Assembly (NCBI RefSeq): GCF_001039355.2
Contig: NW_019775681.1
Span: forward strand, 50,254-114,253
Length of the DNA: 64,000 nt
Direction of reading: 5' to 3'
Source: Lingula anatina
Taxonomy: Eukaryota; Brachiopoda; Lingulata; Lingulida; Lingulidae
In this document: positions 1 to 18,718 of the stretch, piece after piece
How positions within the stretch are numbered: the stretch's first letter is position 1
Layout of the letters: each line of letters starts with the position of its first letter
The notes under the pieces: model-generated
Database searches by the model: none
Told to the model about the DNA's origin: nothing
The model's input: only the letters and a program-made list of their open reading frames with translations
Made by a program: the position numbers and the translations under genes

Positions 1-33
1 CGGTTGTTAGCGGACTACCATTCCTGTCACACC
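1..33. mobile_element. MITE family 1 terminus at window edge
   Basis: The first bases read as the right end of this family (TAGCGGACTACCATTCCTGT then CACACCGG). They lie just beyond the donor of the last visible VWD exon, so the rest of the element is off the window. Confidence 0.6.
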
Positions 34-53
34 GGTTTTTAAACACTGCGCAC

Positions 54-7983
<7,930 letters not shown>

Positions 7984-8347
7984 CTTTCAAATAGAATTTT
8001 GTCTGCTGAAACGCAATTAATTTATAACTAGCAATGAAAAGTTTGACGGACGCCTAGTGACAGCACCTCCTCTCAACACCTGTCACCCTGCGTCTGTCAG
8101 CCTGTGTCTGTCAGCCTGGTTGCAAATGTATTCCTAGGTATCAATACTATAGAACGTTATTCAACAACAACCAATGATTAAGGGTTTGAAAAACCATCCA
8201 TAAATATCAATTTATCATTTTTTTGTTTATCGATTTCTCTATTTGCTCATCACTTGATTCATTTCACTTTTCAATCTTTATGCTAATTGCAACAGACAAA
8301 TATCTTTTCATCATCCGTTTAAAGGGATAATAACTCTTCGTTTCGGC

Positions 8348-8348
8348 N
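8348..8348. other. Assembly gap marker (single N)
   Basis: One N separates the two copies of the CAP 5' region. It lies just inside the left end of a TTAA-flanked MITE whose full copy is at 10896-11240, so a repeat probably broke the contig here. Confidence 0.95.
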
Positions 8349-8771
8349 CCCCCAACGAGGTAAATTCATTATGGTAGGGAAATCCGGCATAAAGTGTTTT
8401 TAGCAGAACAAACCAATTACACTTTTAACTATTCATCCAATCCTTTCCGCAACCAAGTGTAAATTTGTTGTCAAAAACTTTCAAGTTATCACTTCTTGTT
8501 ATTGCAAAAGGCAAAGGCCTGCACTATGCAATTGTAAATGTTAGGTTTGGTTTCTGAAGAATAGACCTTTTAACCCCTTATTAGTTGACTAGGCTTCCAT
8601 GAATAAAGGCTCAGAACCAGGATTAAATTTTGATTCAGGGTGGATCTTGTCTCATTAAAACAACGGTTCATTTGAACCCCCAAAACCCCATAAGTAAACA
8701 GTTATAATCTCGGTACATAAAGATTGACATTCACTCCGTCAACACGTCATATGTGCCCGCTGCTTTCCTAC

Positions 8772-10564
8772 CTGTATGTATTGTTTACATGTACGTCCCG
8801 AAAGTGCCGAACAGGTGTTATCTGTATAATTATACCACTGGGATTCCTCGTGCCATGCTGCTGTGACTTCAGTCATGGAGGGCTGGTCAGTTACGTTCAC
8901 GTACAGGTTCTCTCCATAGCCCAGACCAGACACACTGTACGAACCAGTGCAATTGGAAGCCCAATTCCGTGCTGCTGCAGCAAGAGTTGTATTCCAAATC
9001 TTTGAAATGACATACAAAGTTGGTATTACTAATTTATTTTTTGTTGTTTTACCACGGAGTTTTTTTGAAGGTGCATGTAATAATCCTGATGTTATTTGTA
9101 TATGTATACAACTTACATTATTAAAGAGGTAACTATCAACCTTGTAAAATATATGGCACTGGGGTATCTTTTAGTAGGGCATATCATATTTATTTTATTC
9201 ATTTTTTTAATGTATATACCCTAAAGATTGTCCTCGGCTAATGCTGTGTATGTGCCTCACAATGTGCCCACCGCCTTGATCCGTACGTTAGAGCTATAAT
9301 GCAAGTGCCACCCAAGCCTTTTGTATCTACATTGGTAACACCGTATACTTCAACCCAGTTTTACTGACCCAACTTGGGCCAAGCCTTGTTGAAAAAGGAA
9401 AGGGACCAATTTATTCCCGAGTTTCAGATCTGACGCGGACCAAGGTATTCGTTTTTCAAATTGCTGCCGTGTGCCAGAAGTGTTGGGTTGGTGGAAGAGA
9501 AGTGGAAGGGTCTTTACATACGTCAGTCACCTACGCTTTCTACGGAACTACAAAGCCCGGATGACCATGTATATGATAGCTTATGTTTAGTGCATAAAAT
9601 CCGAATAAAATTTGTCACTAATGGTCAGGGTCCTACAATTCACAAATAAAAGTTTGAAAATGAAAACTAAGCCGAAATAAACCTGAAGCTCAGAGTGCTA
9701 GATACAATATGACAACAAAAACAATACCAATATGGCAATAAATTGGTTTCAAAGATTTCAATAAAATCGAAACTAAAATGGCCATAAAGTCGATACAAAA
9801 TGACAAAAGTGGCGATAAAATCGACACAAAATGGAAAATAAAATTGACACAAAATTGCAATAATGGCAGTAAAATTGACACAAAGTAGCAATCTGTAACA
9901 GTACCATTGACTTTAAGCCGTTGGCAGGTGGATCGACGTTATTCCTATATCTATTGTGCTCATCAAGCAATACCGTCGAGTCCACTGGTACCATGACGGA
10001 CCTGGTGGTGATATCTGGGTAGAGGAAAAGGAGTAATGAATATACATCATCAATATCTGAATGAAAAGGATATAGCGCTGATGGTTCAAATAAATGCTTA
10101 TTCAAGGGTATTTAACCACATGTCCTGATTTCAAATTAAAATGCGTTATTTTATATTTTCAGTTGGTGTACGGTCATCAAGGTATGTACTGAAGAGCACA
10201 GAAATAATACCACTGACATAAACATTTTCTAAGCTTGGACATGAACATGCGTTAAGTAAAGTGTCTGTTTACAGCATATTTAACAACTTTCAACACAACA
10301 TATTCTTGATATATGTGGCTATATAAAAGCCCTATAAAACGATATTTTAAACGTGCTGATAGACTTTTAAATTTTTTCCCTTTTTTCCCTGAATCACAAC
10401 TTAACCTTACGAAAAGGTTTCTGGCACTAATCTGGTAATTTTGAAAAAACAAAACAAAAACAAAAAAAAAAACGTTCCAGTCCTTAAAACAGTAGCTTAC
10501 CGGCTGTCGCCTTCCACATACATAGACCAATGATCATCACCCGCAGAATCGGAATTTCCTTCAT
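8772..10564 (-). CDS. Second copy of the first three exons of the CAP-EGF-VWD gene (likely unmerged haplotype)
   Basis: Exons 10501-10564 (ATG and signal peptide), 9905-10014 (EHNRYRN part) and 8772-8999 (ASNC, GENL, HEES part) have the same lengths (64, 110, 228 nt), phases and nearly the same protein as the copy at 6194-7983. In the part read side by side, the visible protein difference is NWASNCT versus NWASNCS. There is no second copy of the CAP C-terminal, EGF or VWD exons. Downstream of this copy the sequence hits a single N at 8348 and then the other copy begins. Either this is a true partial tandem duplication that would splice into the downstream exons, or (more likely) it is the other allele placed in tandem by the assembler. 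Confidence 0.8.
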
Positions 10565-10895
10565 CTTTCAAATAGAATTTTGTCTGCTGAAACGCAATTA
10601 ATTTATAACTAGCAATGAAAAGTTTGACGGACGCCTAGTGACAGCACCTCCTCTCAACACCTGTCACCCTGCGTCTGTCAGCCTGTGTCTGTCGGCCTGG
10701 TTGCAAATGTATTCCTAGGTATCAATAGGGCCTACTATAGAACGTTATTCAACAACAACCATTGAAAAACCATCCATAAATATCAATTTATCATTCTTTT
10801 TGTTTATCGATTTCTCTATTTGCTCATCACTTGATTCATTTCACTTTTCAATCTTTATGCTAATTGCAACAGACAAATATCTTTTCATCATCCGT

Positions 10896-11240
10896 TTAAA
10901 GGGATAATAACTCTTCGTTTCGACCAAAAATGAATTTTCCTGGAGTAAACAACAATTTTCCCATACTTACTAATGGTTAATGAATCCATGTTTACATTCA
11001 AAGTTAGTCCCTGTTTTTTTTTCTAAAATGTTTGGTTTTTTGCTAAAATCTCTTAAGAGATTTTAACAGAGTATAGCCATCAATGGAGGTCACGTGGACT
11101 AAAGACAAGCTAAGATATCAGAATAATGGCTATAACTGCCGTTTTTGTGGTAAAACAGAATATGTTATATTTTTATGAGTTATTCACAATGTTTTTATTG
11201 TGAAATATAGATCTCGTACGAAGTGTTATTATCCCTTTAA
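10896..11240. mobile_element. TTAA-flanked MITE family 2
   Basis: TTAAAGGGATAATAAC at the left and its exact mirror GTTATTATCCCTTTAA at the right; 345 bp with no ORF. A related copy sits at 44174-44459 and a truncated left end sits at the 8348 gap. TTAA borders are typical of piggyBac-type targets, but the tips do not prove the superfamily. Confidence 0.75.
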
Positions 11241-11324
11241 TTTTAGAACTTTTGGCATAATGTCCCACATTTTTAATTAAAAACAGGATATGGTTTAAGT
11301 TTATTATTTGTCTTTTTCCTTTTC

Positions 11325-11445
11325 ATTATAATAATAATAATAATGATAGTGGTAGTAGATGAAGAATTTCCCATATATATATATATATATATATACAGGT
11401 ATATATATATATATACGCGGTATATATATATATATATATATATCA
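11325..11445. repeat. AT-rich microsatellites (TAA)n and (AT)n
   Basis: A run of TAA units is followed by three (AT)n stretches broken by ACAGGT and ACGCGG. Between 11241 and 13990 I see no convincing gene, only this tract, (TG)n(GA)n at about 11990-12061, (TTTA)n at about 12780-12823 and a C run at about 13658-13677. Confidence 0.8.
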
Positions 11446-11989
11446 GAACTCTAGAGAGAGGAGACTTGGTTATGAAATAATGATCAATTACCCGACACAT
11501 TCTCATTTAAGGATAAATAAACTATCAAACAAACGAAGCCTTTCGTTAAAAAAAGTGTGAAAATGAGCATTCTATATCTTATGTCCCCTTTTTTATTCTC
11601 GAGAAAGACCCTGTCCAATGATATTATGCTGGAATACATATTTTTGCTTCTTAAAAGCCAATAAACCGTTTCTTGTAATTACTTCTACCCTAGCAATCCA
11701 CTGATATATTAAGCTAAAATCGCATCTCTAAAGACAGTTAACATTTTTAAAAGAGAATTTTTAAAAACCTGGGTAAGAAACAGCTTAATCTATTAATTTT
11801 TTACCAAATCAATACGATGATTATGATGAATCTTCCAGCAATTTATTTAGACGTACGAAAAGGGTTCGTGATTGATCTGGTGGTTCAGGTATCGACTAAA
11901 ATATTGTAACATTTTCGTGATAAGTAATCCATTTCAATCATAAACATATTGGTTTCTTTTGTGTACAAGGATACGCTTGTAAATGTGTC

Positions 11990-11994
11990 TTTGT

Positions 11995-12061
<67 letters not shown>
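11990..12061. repeat. (TG)n followed by (GA)n microsatellite
   Basis: About 50 bases of TG units pass directly into about 20 bases of GA units. Confidence 0.9.
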
Positions 12062-12063
<2 letters not shown>

Positions 12064-12779
12064 ATCAGTAAAAACAGATTAATAGTTAAAAAAAGACAAA
12101 CAGTCCAGAAAATTTCACTTACAAGATTGTGTAGCAGTCCGCTTCGTTCGATTTCTCGCAGTAGAATTAAAAGAACACCGAAGTCTGCACCCAGTAGTTT
12201 AACCAAGTACTGAAGAACAGGTTGACAGGATGCTGGTATCAGTTCATATCTTATTCAATCTTGCATCAAACATATGATTACAAGACCAGTACCCCGCCCT
12301 GAATATAAGATACTTTACCATTAAGAATTAGAATCTTCGAGTCATTAAGCAAGCAAGGAACAAAAAAAGAAAAACAATCAGGAGAAAAATTATTAATGGC
12401 ATATTACATATTCCATGTAATAAAGGATTTGTCATAATCATCGTGTAGATATTTCAAGTAAACCAAATTGCGTCCAACTGGCATATACAAAGTCCCTGAA
12501 AAAGGGGCATGAGCCAAAAGCTCGGAGGTCTTCAATCAAATGTTATTGGTATAGATACCAACTAGGCATGTACGGAGGTCTGTATATATAGGGTGAATAC
12601 ACGTTTTCCTTTATTAGCTCGGAACCAAACTGGTCTCCGAACTGAATTCGGTCCTTTGGCTCAGTTGATTATAAGATTTCCATGAGAGCTCTGTAACACT
12701 GTTCCTGATAGAGGAAGATGTGCGCATGTGACCATGTAACGTTGGCAATAAAGTTCTTAGCCAGGGAACAGTTTTTTAT

Positions 12780-12781
12780 GT

Positions 12782-12821
<40 letters not shown>

Positions 12822-12823
12822 TT
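12780..12823. repeat. (TTTA)n microsatellite
   Basis: About eleven TTTA units in intergenic sequence. Confidence 0.9.
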
Positions 12824-15029
12824 TGTGCAACTGGGGTTAGACTAATAAACAAGTAGGAACCCTACGTATCGATGGCCATCTGGTCCTTGAGACAAGTGGT
12901 GACAGAAGTGATAGGCCTTGTCTAGTCGATTTCCGGAACCAGGAACCAGGAGAACACGCACCTCATTGGTTTGTGGGACAAGGAACAGAAAAATACATTT
13001 AAAAAATGATAAAAGTCTAATTTGAAAATATATGAGTTTCTCTTTGTTGCTCTTATTTGGCTGATTTGATCAGAAGAAAAGGACTTGTTGTTTTCGGTCA
13101 GGCTCAGCGTTGGTTCAGGTATGTACGTATGTGATATGAAGAGATCTGTCTGAAGTTCTTACACATGCGGGTTATCATTATTACCTGTTATTGCCTGCCT
13201 TTGCCATACCTTCAAAACGATTGCCAGTCTTGTCATGTCTCTCTCAATTAATTACCACATGGCACAAAATGAAATATACAGTATAATGACAGTGATGAGC
13301 AGTTGCCACTGTTAATCATTTAACAGCACATGGAGCGGACTGCTACACTCGGTCTACCTGTGCGTAAACGCTTGTCGTCAATTAAAGATTCAGAAGCAGG
13401 TAGACAAGCGTAAAGCACTTCAGCTGGTAGTTCCTGCCATGTCACTGTATGCAAAGAAATACAATAGAATGCTGACGGTAAAGGGGAGTTTTCAATGACT
13501 TAAGAGTAAAAATGCCTGACACCCCTCCTTTATATGTACCAGGACCGTACATTGAACACGTTTCAACAGCAGGTAATTGTGTCATGGATTAACCAGAGAC
13601 ACATCTGTGAACATCTAATAAAATTAAAAACAGTCTGAGACCCTTTACCAATCTGGTCCCCCCCCCCCCCCCCCCCCTCGAATTATTATCTATCTCTGAT
13701 ATCTGTTGATTTACTCATTGTGGCATCATGAATATAAGTAGATAGCGTTTTCAGTCCAAGAAATATATCCATGACTACCAGTCTTTTCTGTTGTGACGCC
13801 TGGCCCTGTTGAAAGTATTGCCCCGGGCCTTGCGATCATTTGGAGTAATTATTCTGGTCCAGTTTAGAAAACAATGTAACAAAAGAAAAGGCTGCAATAT
13901 TTACAGTCGAATGAGAATAATGTTTGGATTTAATGTTCATTACCAAATATTTTCAAAAAAATAAAAAAAAAAAAAAAAGGGGGGGGGGAGAGGGGGAAAC
14001 ATGCCATTAACACTTGGAAATTTAAAAAAATAATATGCCGCACTGTTACTCGCTCTTTGCGGGCAGCATTTCAACATCATGTGTTCTTCGGTCCATGCGC
14101 TGCCACTCATGTATTCATACGCACCCCCACACAACGCACGTTTGTATTTTAATACACCACATATAAGGCAATCTTCTTACATGAAGTGCTTGGCACCGAA
14201 TTCTGAATCACAGTCGGACATCGTTTTTATTGTTGCATGTCAACTACATCACTATCCCATTACGATATGCTTATATGCGTTTGACCACAGATATTTAGAA
14301 TGGAATTTTTTCCAGTGTGACACATGACAGATTGTGCTTGTTGCGATTTATGTTAGAATTGTGCTTATGTTGACGCACTAGTGCCGTAAACATCTAATGG
14401 CTAATTGACATATGTTAAAAAAATGGACATATATTTAAAAAGCCCCCCCCCCCCCCCCACTTCCTGAACTGCTAATGATTTACGTGGTTGAGAAAGGGTG
14501 TTGGAGGTATCTACGGCTACCCCTCACCTCTCCCTTATTTATTATGTATACGGTGTGTTCTCAAAAAACACTGAGTTTCTTTCCATCGGCTCAAGTATGG
14601 GAGAAGCACAAGATAATTATAATAATGATTATAATACTAATCATAAAAATAATTGCGTGTGTGTATATGTGTGTGTGTGGTTCCGTGGAGTTCATTGGTG
14701 ACTTGAGGGGAAAATTATTGGACTGGGGGTAAGCGTGGGTAAATAGTAAAAATCGTATGAAAAAAAGTGGTCAAACTCACCATTGCGTAAGGTAGTAAGG
14801 GAGCTATTCCACATTTCTGGACTCATGGTCTTGACTGAAATATATGCATCCTTCATGGTTAGTAAAGCTTCCAAGTTACTACTCACCCGGACGTGCCTGT
14901 CTACACGGCTTCTGCCGTTGTTGTTTTGTGTTGAAAACCTGGACTCGATACATATATACAGGTCAAAGCAGAAAAAAAGAGTTTTTATGCGTTTTTATTT
15001 CATTTATTGGACTTTCAGCATAACAGTTA

Positions 15030-15880
15030 CTTCAACATCCGTTTTCGAATAATCTAATATTTTCTTTAAAAATAGTGCTAAACATGCATTATTTATGAAC
15101 GACAGGAAAACGAACATTGCGCAAACGCACAGAGGATTGTCGTTTGAAAATTGTTCAAATGATGGTTCAGTCACCAAATAACTGGCCTGTGTGATAGTTT
15201 TATATTCAATAAGTCAACATTAAATACATAATGAACTTCCATCAGCTAACCAGCACAAACACAACGTATTATACCGTTACCATAACGTAGTTTCATATAA
15301 GCATCACAGTTAGTTCAGGATAGGGTTAGTCGGAGTATAGGGGTTAGTATATGGGACGAATGTCACCTGTACAAAGAAACGAGGTGCGGACTACGGTTCC
15401 TAGATGACTACCATTCCTGTTACACCAGTATAGACCACATACGTTTGGAGCTGTCTTTCGCTAAAACTACTTGTACCTGTATAAACCTTGCCATTTTTGA
15501 CATCGGGTCATATTGAAACACTCTACAATAAAAGTTTACTTAAAATTCAGGGAACTTACAATGTGGTACAAAAAGGGGTATTTTCATTAGCAATCTTTGA
15601 ATTTCTTGGGCGAATTATCTGAGGGAGATGCTCCAAGGTAAGATGAAAAGCAAATAAATAAATGTATGAAAGGGGGTAATGCTTACGATATATTCAAAGG
15701 CTTTCTTGCCCTTAAAATACGTCGTTTTTAATTAGAATTTTTACAAACAACGAATACTATATTGGTATATTTTTGTGTAATCAGTCCGTACTTACGTTGA
15801 AAGATGAGTACAGCTCCCAGAAGAAGTCCACCAAATGCCACTAGAAGACCCGTGATTAGTGCAGATTTTTTTCTACACAT
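15030..15880 (-). pseudogene. METTL24-like methyltransferase pseudogene A (only first exon and a scrap of the last exon remain)
   Basis: The first exon, 15796-15880, has an ATG, a basic start (MCRKKS), a hydrophobic signal-anchor stretch and a GT donor in phase 1, as in genes B and C. The rest is gone. At 15030-15063 lies the beginning of the last exon with its acceptor (AAAG), but it reads KILDYSKTDVE, then drifts and stops after about 19 codons because the rest of the exon is deleted. Exons 2-6 are absent. The flanks on both sides match gene B (14895-15300 with 18525-19340; 15433-16140 with 23040-23780), so this is a paralogous tandem copy that lost its middle, with a MITE at the joint. It cannot encode a methyltransferase. 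Confidence 0.85.
15312..15433. mobile_element. MITE family 1 fragment at the deletion joint of the methyltransferase pseudogene
   Basis: It carries the GGGTTAGTCGGAGTATAGGG core and the right terminus TTCCTGTTACACCAGTAT, but the left terminus is missing. To its left the sequence matches gene B around 19160-19340; to its right it matches gene B around 23040-23520. Confidence 0.7.
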
Positions 15881-16006
15881 CGCTCTCCTGTGCTATATAT
15901 TCGTAAATACGAAAAAAGAACTCCCTCCGTCCGTGCCCCTCCACACCGTGGTGCTCCACACCAGTTCTGGGAATCTAATATGCACAATATGCTCTCAGCT
16001 GGGGAT

Positions 16007-16052
16007 ATATTTTATCTACCGGCACTGTGTACTCAAGCAGCACAAAATGAAC
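16007..16052 (-). promoter_or_regulatory. Conserved promoter blocks upstream of pseudogene A
   Basis: Two blocks kept in the same order upstream of all methyltransferase copies: ATATTTTATCTACCGGCAC (forward strand; read as GTGCCGGTAGATAAAATAT on the gene strand) and, about 12-20 bases further upstream, GCAGCACAAAATGAAC. The TAGATAAAATAT part resembles a TATA element and lies about 127 bases before the ATG. Confidence 0.55.
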
Positions 16053-17098
16053 CGGTTTACGGCAACCCTGGTTTTACGGCAACGTATACCAAAACGTAGA
16101 CTCATATGGAAATGATCCAGCTTGCCTTGTCGCGATAATTTTATTGAAGTCTTCTTTTGCATAGAATCTATGAATGTTTCATTTAAGTATTTTTATTTGC
16201 ATATCATGACGTCCCCTGCTGTCATACATTTCAGTAGTTTAAATGGTCGCCGTGGGCTAGCGAATTGCCACAAATATGAAATATCGCTTACCTAAAGACT
16301 AAGGTATATCGTACGCAATGTGATTTATTTGAATTTTCACTTTTGACATCATAAATAAACAAGACGCGGAGCCATACTAGGGGCTCTGAGACAACCATCC
16401 GAGCACTAATTAATTATTCATTCATATAGTGATCCGGATTGATATAGCACATAATATTACATAGTACACACAGTGTACATGTGTGGTTAGGATATGGTAC
16501 CGTTCAACAACATTGAAAGTAAATACACTGTACTGTTACGGATTTCATCGTAAATAATACATAAAGCATTTTGAAGATCCTCTGGTGCCTTCATGATCCA
16601 ATTAAAAAAAGGAATTATGTGATTATGCAGAAAAATACTCATATACTCATATTTGAGTAAGAGATGTTTCACATTTGTGGCGATTCGCTGAGTCACGGCG
16701 CTGATTTAATTCAAAACTTTAGTAAAACATTAGTCTTTTTTAAGCCGAGATAAATCTGTAAAAGTCCTCTAAAATTGGTGTCATTATTGACAAAGTTGTG
16801 AATAACAATCAGGACAAACATTCACACACTTGAAAATAAAATGTAATATGCTACACTGTTATTCGCTCTTCGCGGGCAGCGTTTCAACGTCGTGCGGTGT
16901 TCTTCGGTCAATGCGCCGCACTCCCACACAACGCACGGTAAATAAATACATCTCAGGCCCTATCGTAACTTTCAGTGCCTTGCACACGTACTCCGAAATA
17001 TGCACGGACATTGTCTTTATTTCATCGCTGCATGTCAACGTACTATAAAACTCGATTGGCTATGTCCTAAAATTATTTGGAGTACATAAACTCATGTC

Positions 17099-17141
<43 letters not shown>

Positions 17142-17144
17142 AAA

Positions 17145-17495
17145 GTGAAATAAAAAAACAGCAGTTATTTTACCCCGACCGGTTTCATCGCATCTTCAGG
17201 GGGTTTGTTTATTTTGGTTGCTAAGTGAATGTTCTATGAACAAAAACAAGGACTTTACGGTATTCCCATTTTATAAATTCACTAGGGACACAACCCAAAC
17301 AGAAAGGGAAATTAAAGAAATTTTATTTATTAATAAGTTAAAACCTACATTAAACAGGTAATAGCAGGTCCTAAAGCATTGGTAAAAGCAACAATCAAAT
17401 ATCCATTGTCAGAGACATCACATTGAGTCTTTATGACATCACTTACCTCGGTCGGGGTAAAATAACTGCTGTTTTTTATTTCTTTTTGTCACATA
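17145..17495 (+). mobile_element. Penelope-like element remnant with inverted ends
   Basis: CAGCAGTTATTTTACCCCGA at the left is the mirror of TCGGGGTAAAATAACTGCTG at the right, each inside a longer arm of about 35 bases. Between them, at about 17283-17355 on the plus strand, a short open stretch ends in EIKEILFINKLKPTLNR then a stop. This resembles the end of a GIY-YIG endonuclease of Penelope-like retroelements. Read on the minus strand, the left arm begins CCTGAAGATGCGATGAAACC, a sequence style common in their pseudo-LTRs. The assignment is from memory of the family and is tentative. Confidence 0.5.
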
Positions 17496-18079
17496 TACTT
17501 TCAATATATTTACTCACAGTTCCATTAAGAACTGCTTGTATTCTTTTGACAACAGAACTTCAGAATGGAATAATTTTTTCCAATGCGACCTACTTGTTGC
17601 GCTTTATGTTAGAATTGTGCTTTTAGAATAATATAATTTTAGGTAATTCGACCAGTGATGTTGGCTAATTGACATATATATTTAAAACCCCACCCCCTGC
17701 TTCCTGGGCTATTAACGATTGACGTGGCTGGAAAAGGGGGTGGAGGTATCCACGGCTACCCCTCCCCACCTCCCAATCCTACGCTTGTGTGGTGCGGCTT
17801 GTTTTCAAAAACTGAGCCTTTTTCATATTTTACAAATAATGGTAGATTTTTTGGCAGTTATTGGCAAACATCATTGACGAAGTATAAAAACAGCCAGAAG
17901 AATAATAAAGACAGTGAAGGAAAATCGTCTTTTAAAACAAAAAACGTGTTGTCTACCTATGAGGAAGGACTTTGATCTTTCGGCCTTTCATCAAATTTAA
18001 AGCGCCTTGATGAAATGACGGATTCGTTTTCTCCCTTAAGAAACGATTTGCTTTTCGTCATCATCACAAAAAATAATTC

Positions 18080-18400
18080 AAAGCTCGAGGAGTGTCGCGA
18101 GTGTCCGCCTCAAGAAACGACACACGTTTCACAGCGCCTCCTCATTGAGATAAAGTCTTGACCAACTGCTGTGGGATGGAATTCCATTCTTGGCCGAGCC
18201 ACTGAGCGAGCTGATTGAGATCTACCGCTGGGGATGAAGTGGTAACGCTACAGGATCCCACAGATGTTCTGTTGGGGCCATATCAGCAGGTCTGTTCATT
18301 TTGTGGACGTTCTACTGCTGTAAGAATTACGTGGCAACTCTTTCGAGCACTAGTACATGCGTTGTCACCTTATTGAATGGCTCTATAACCTATTGGGAGA
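18080..18400 (-). mobile_element. Dead Tc1/mariner transposase fragment (C-terminal part)
   Basis: Minus-strand reading in shifting frames gives FLQQ, then NVHKMNRPADMAPTEHLWDP, then LAQWLGQEWNSIPQQLVKTL. This matches the order of Tc1-type C-terminal regions (the PDLNPIEHLWD block followed by the EWN-IPQ block). In-frame stops and at least one frameshift make it non-functional. It lies just downstream of methyltransferase gene B. Confidence 0.75.
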
Positions 18401-18621
18401 AGGTCATTACCACTGATATTAGAATTTCACATACAGCAGATGGTGGTAAAATGATAAAACGGCACCACAACTAATACACTGCCACCACAAAACTGGTAGC
18501 GCTCATGTTCTGTCGCGTCATCTGGACTCGCCTGTACACACAACTATTGCCATTGCTGTTATAGGATGAAAAGTGGACTCGATACATTTATCAAATCAGA
18601 AAAAGAGGGGTTCTTTGCGTT

Positions 18622-18635
18622 TTTATTCATTTATT
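18622..18635 (-). terminator. Polyadenylation signals for methyltransferase gene B
   Basis: Two AATAAA motifs on the minus strand (TTTATT at 18622-18627 and 18630-18635), about 85-95 bases past the stop codon. The same context (TTTATT...TTTATTGGACTTT) survives next to pseudogene A. Confidence 0.6.
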
Positions 18636-18718
18636 GGACTTTAAGCAAAACAGAAATAATTTTACACTGCAACAATCACTAAAGTGCAATTAAAGTAAAC
18701 ATCACACCGGAATCCCTT

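Noticed and set aside
12117-12240. Possible minus-strand exon ending in a good GTAAGT donor (reads QYLVKLLGADFGVLLILLRE then IERSGLLHNL)
   Set aside because: No family match and no acceptor I trust. It could be a 5' noncoding exon for the CAP gene (which has an acceptor before its ATG at 10564), but nothing proves it.
14692-14886. Minus-strand ORF with SSNLEALLTMKDAYISVKTM followed by a GTGAGT donor
   Set aside because: No homology to the methyltransferase exons or other families I know, and it lies in the degraded duplicated segment.
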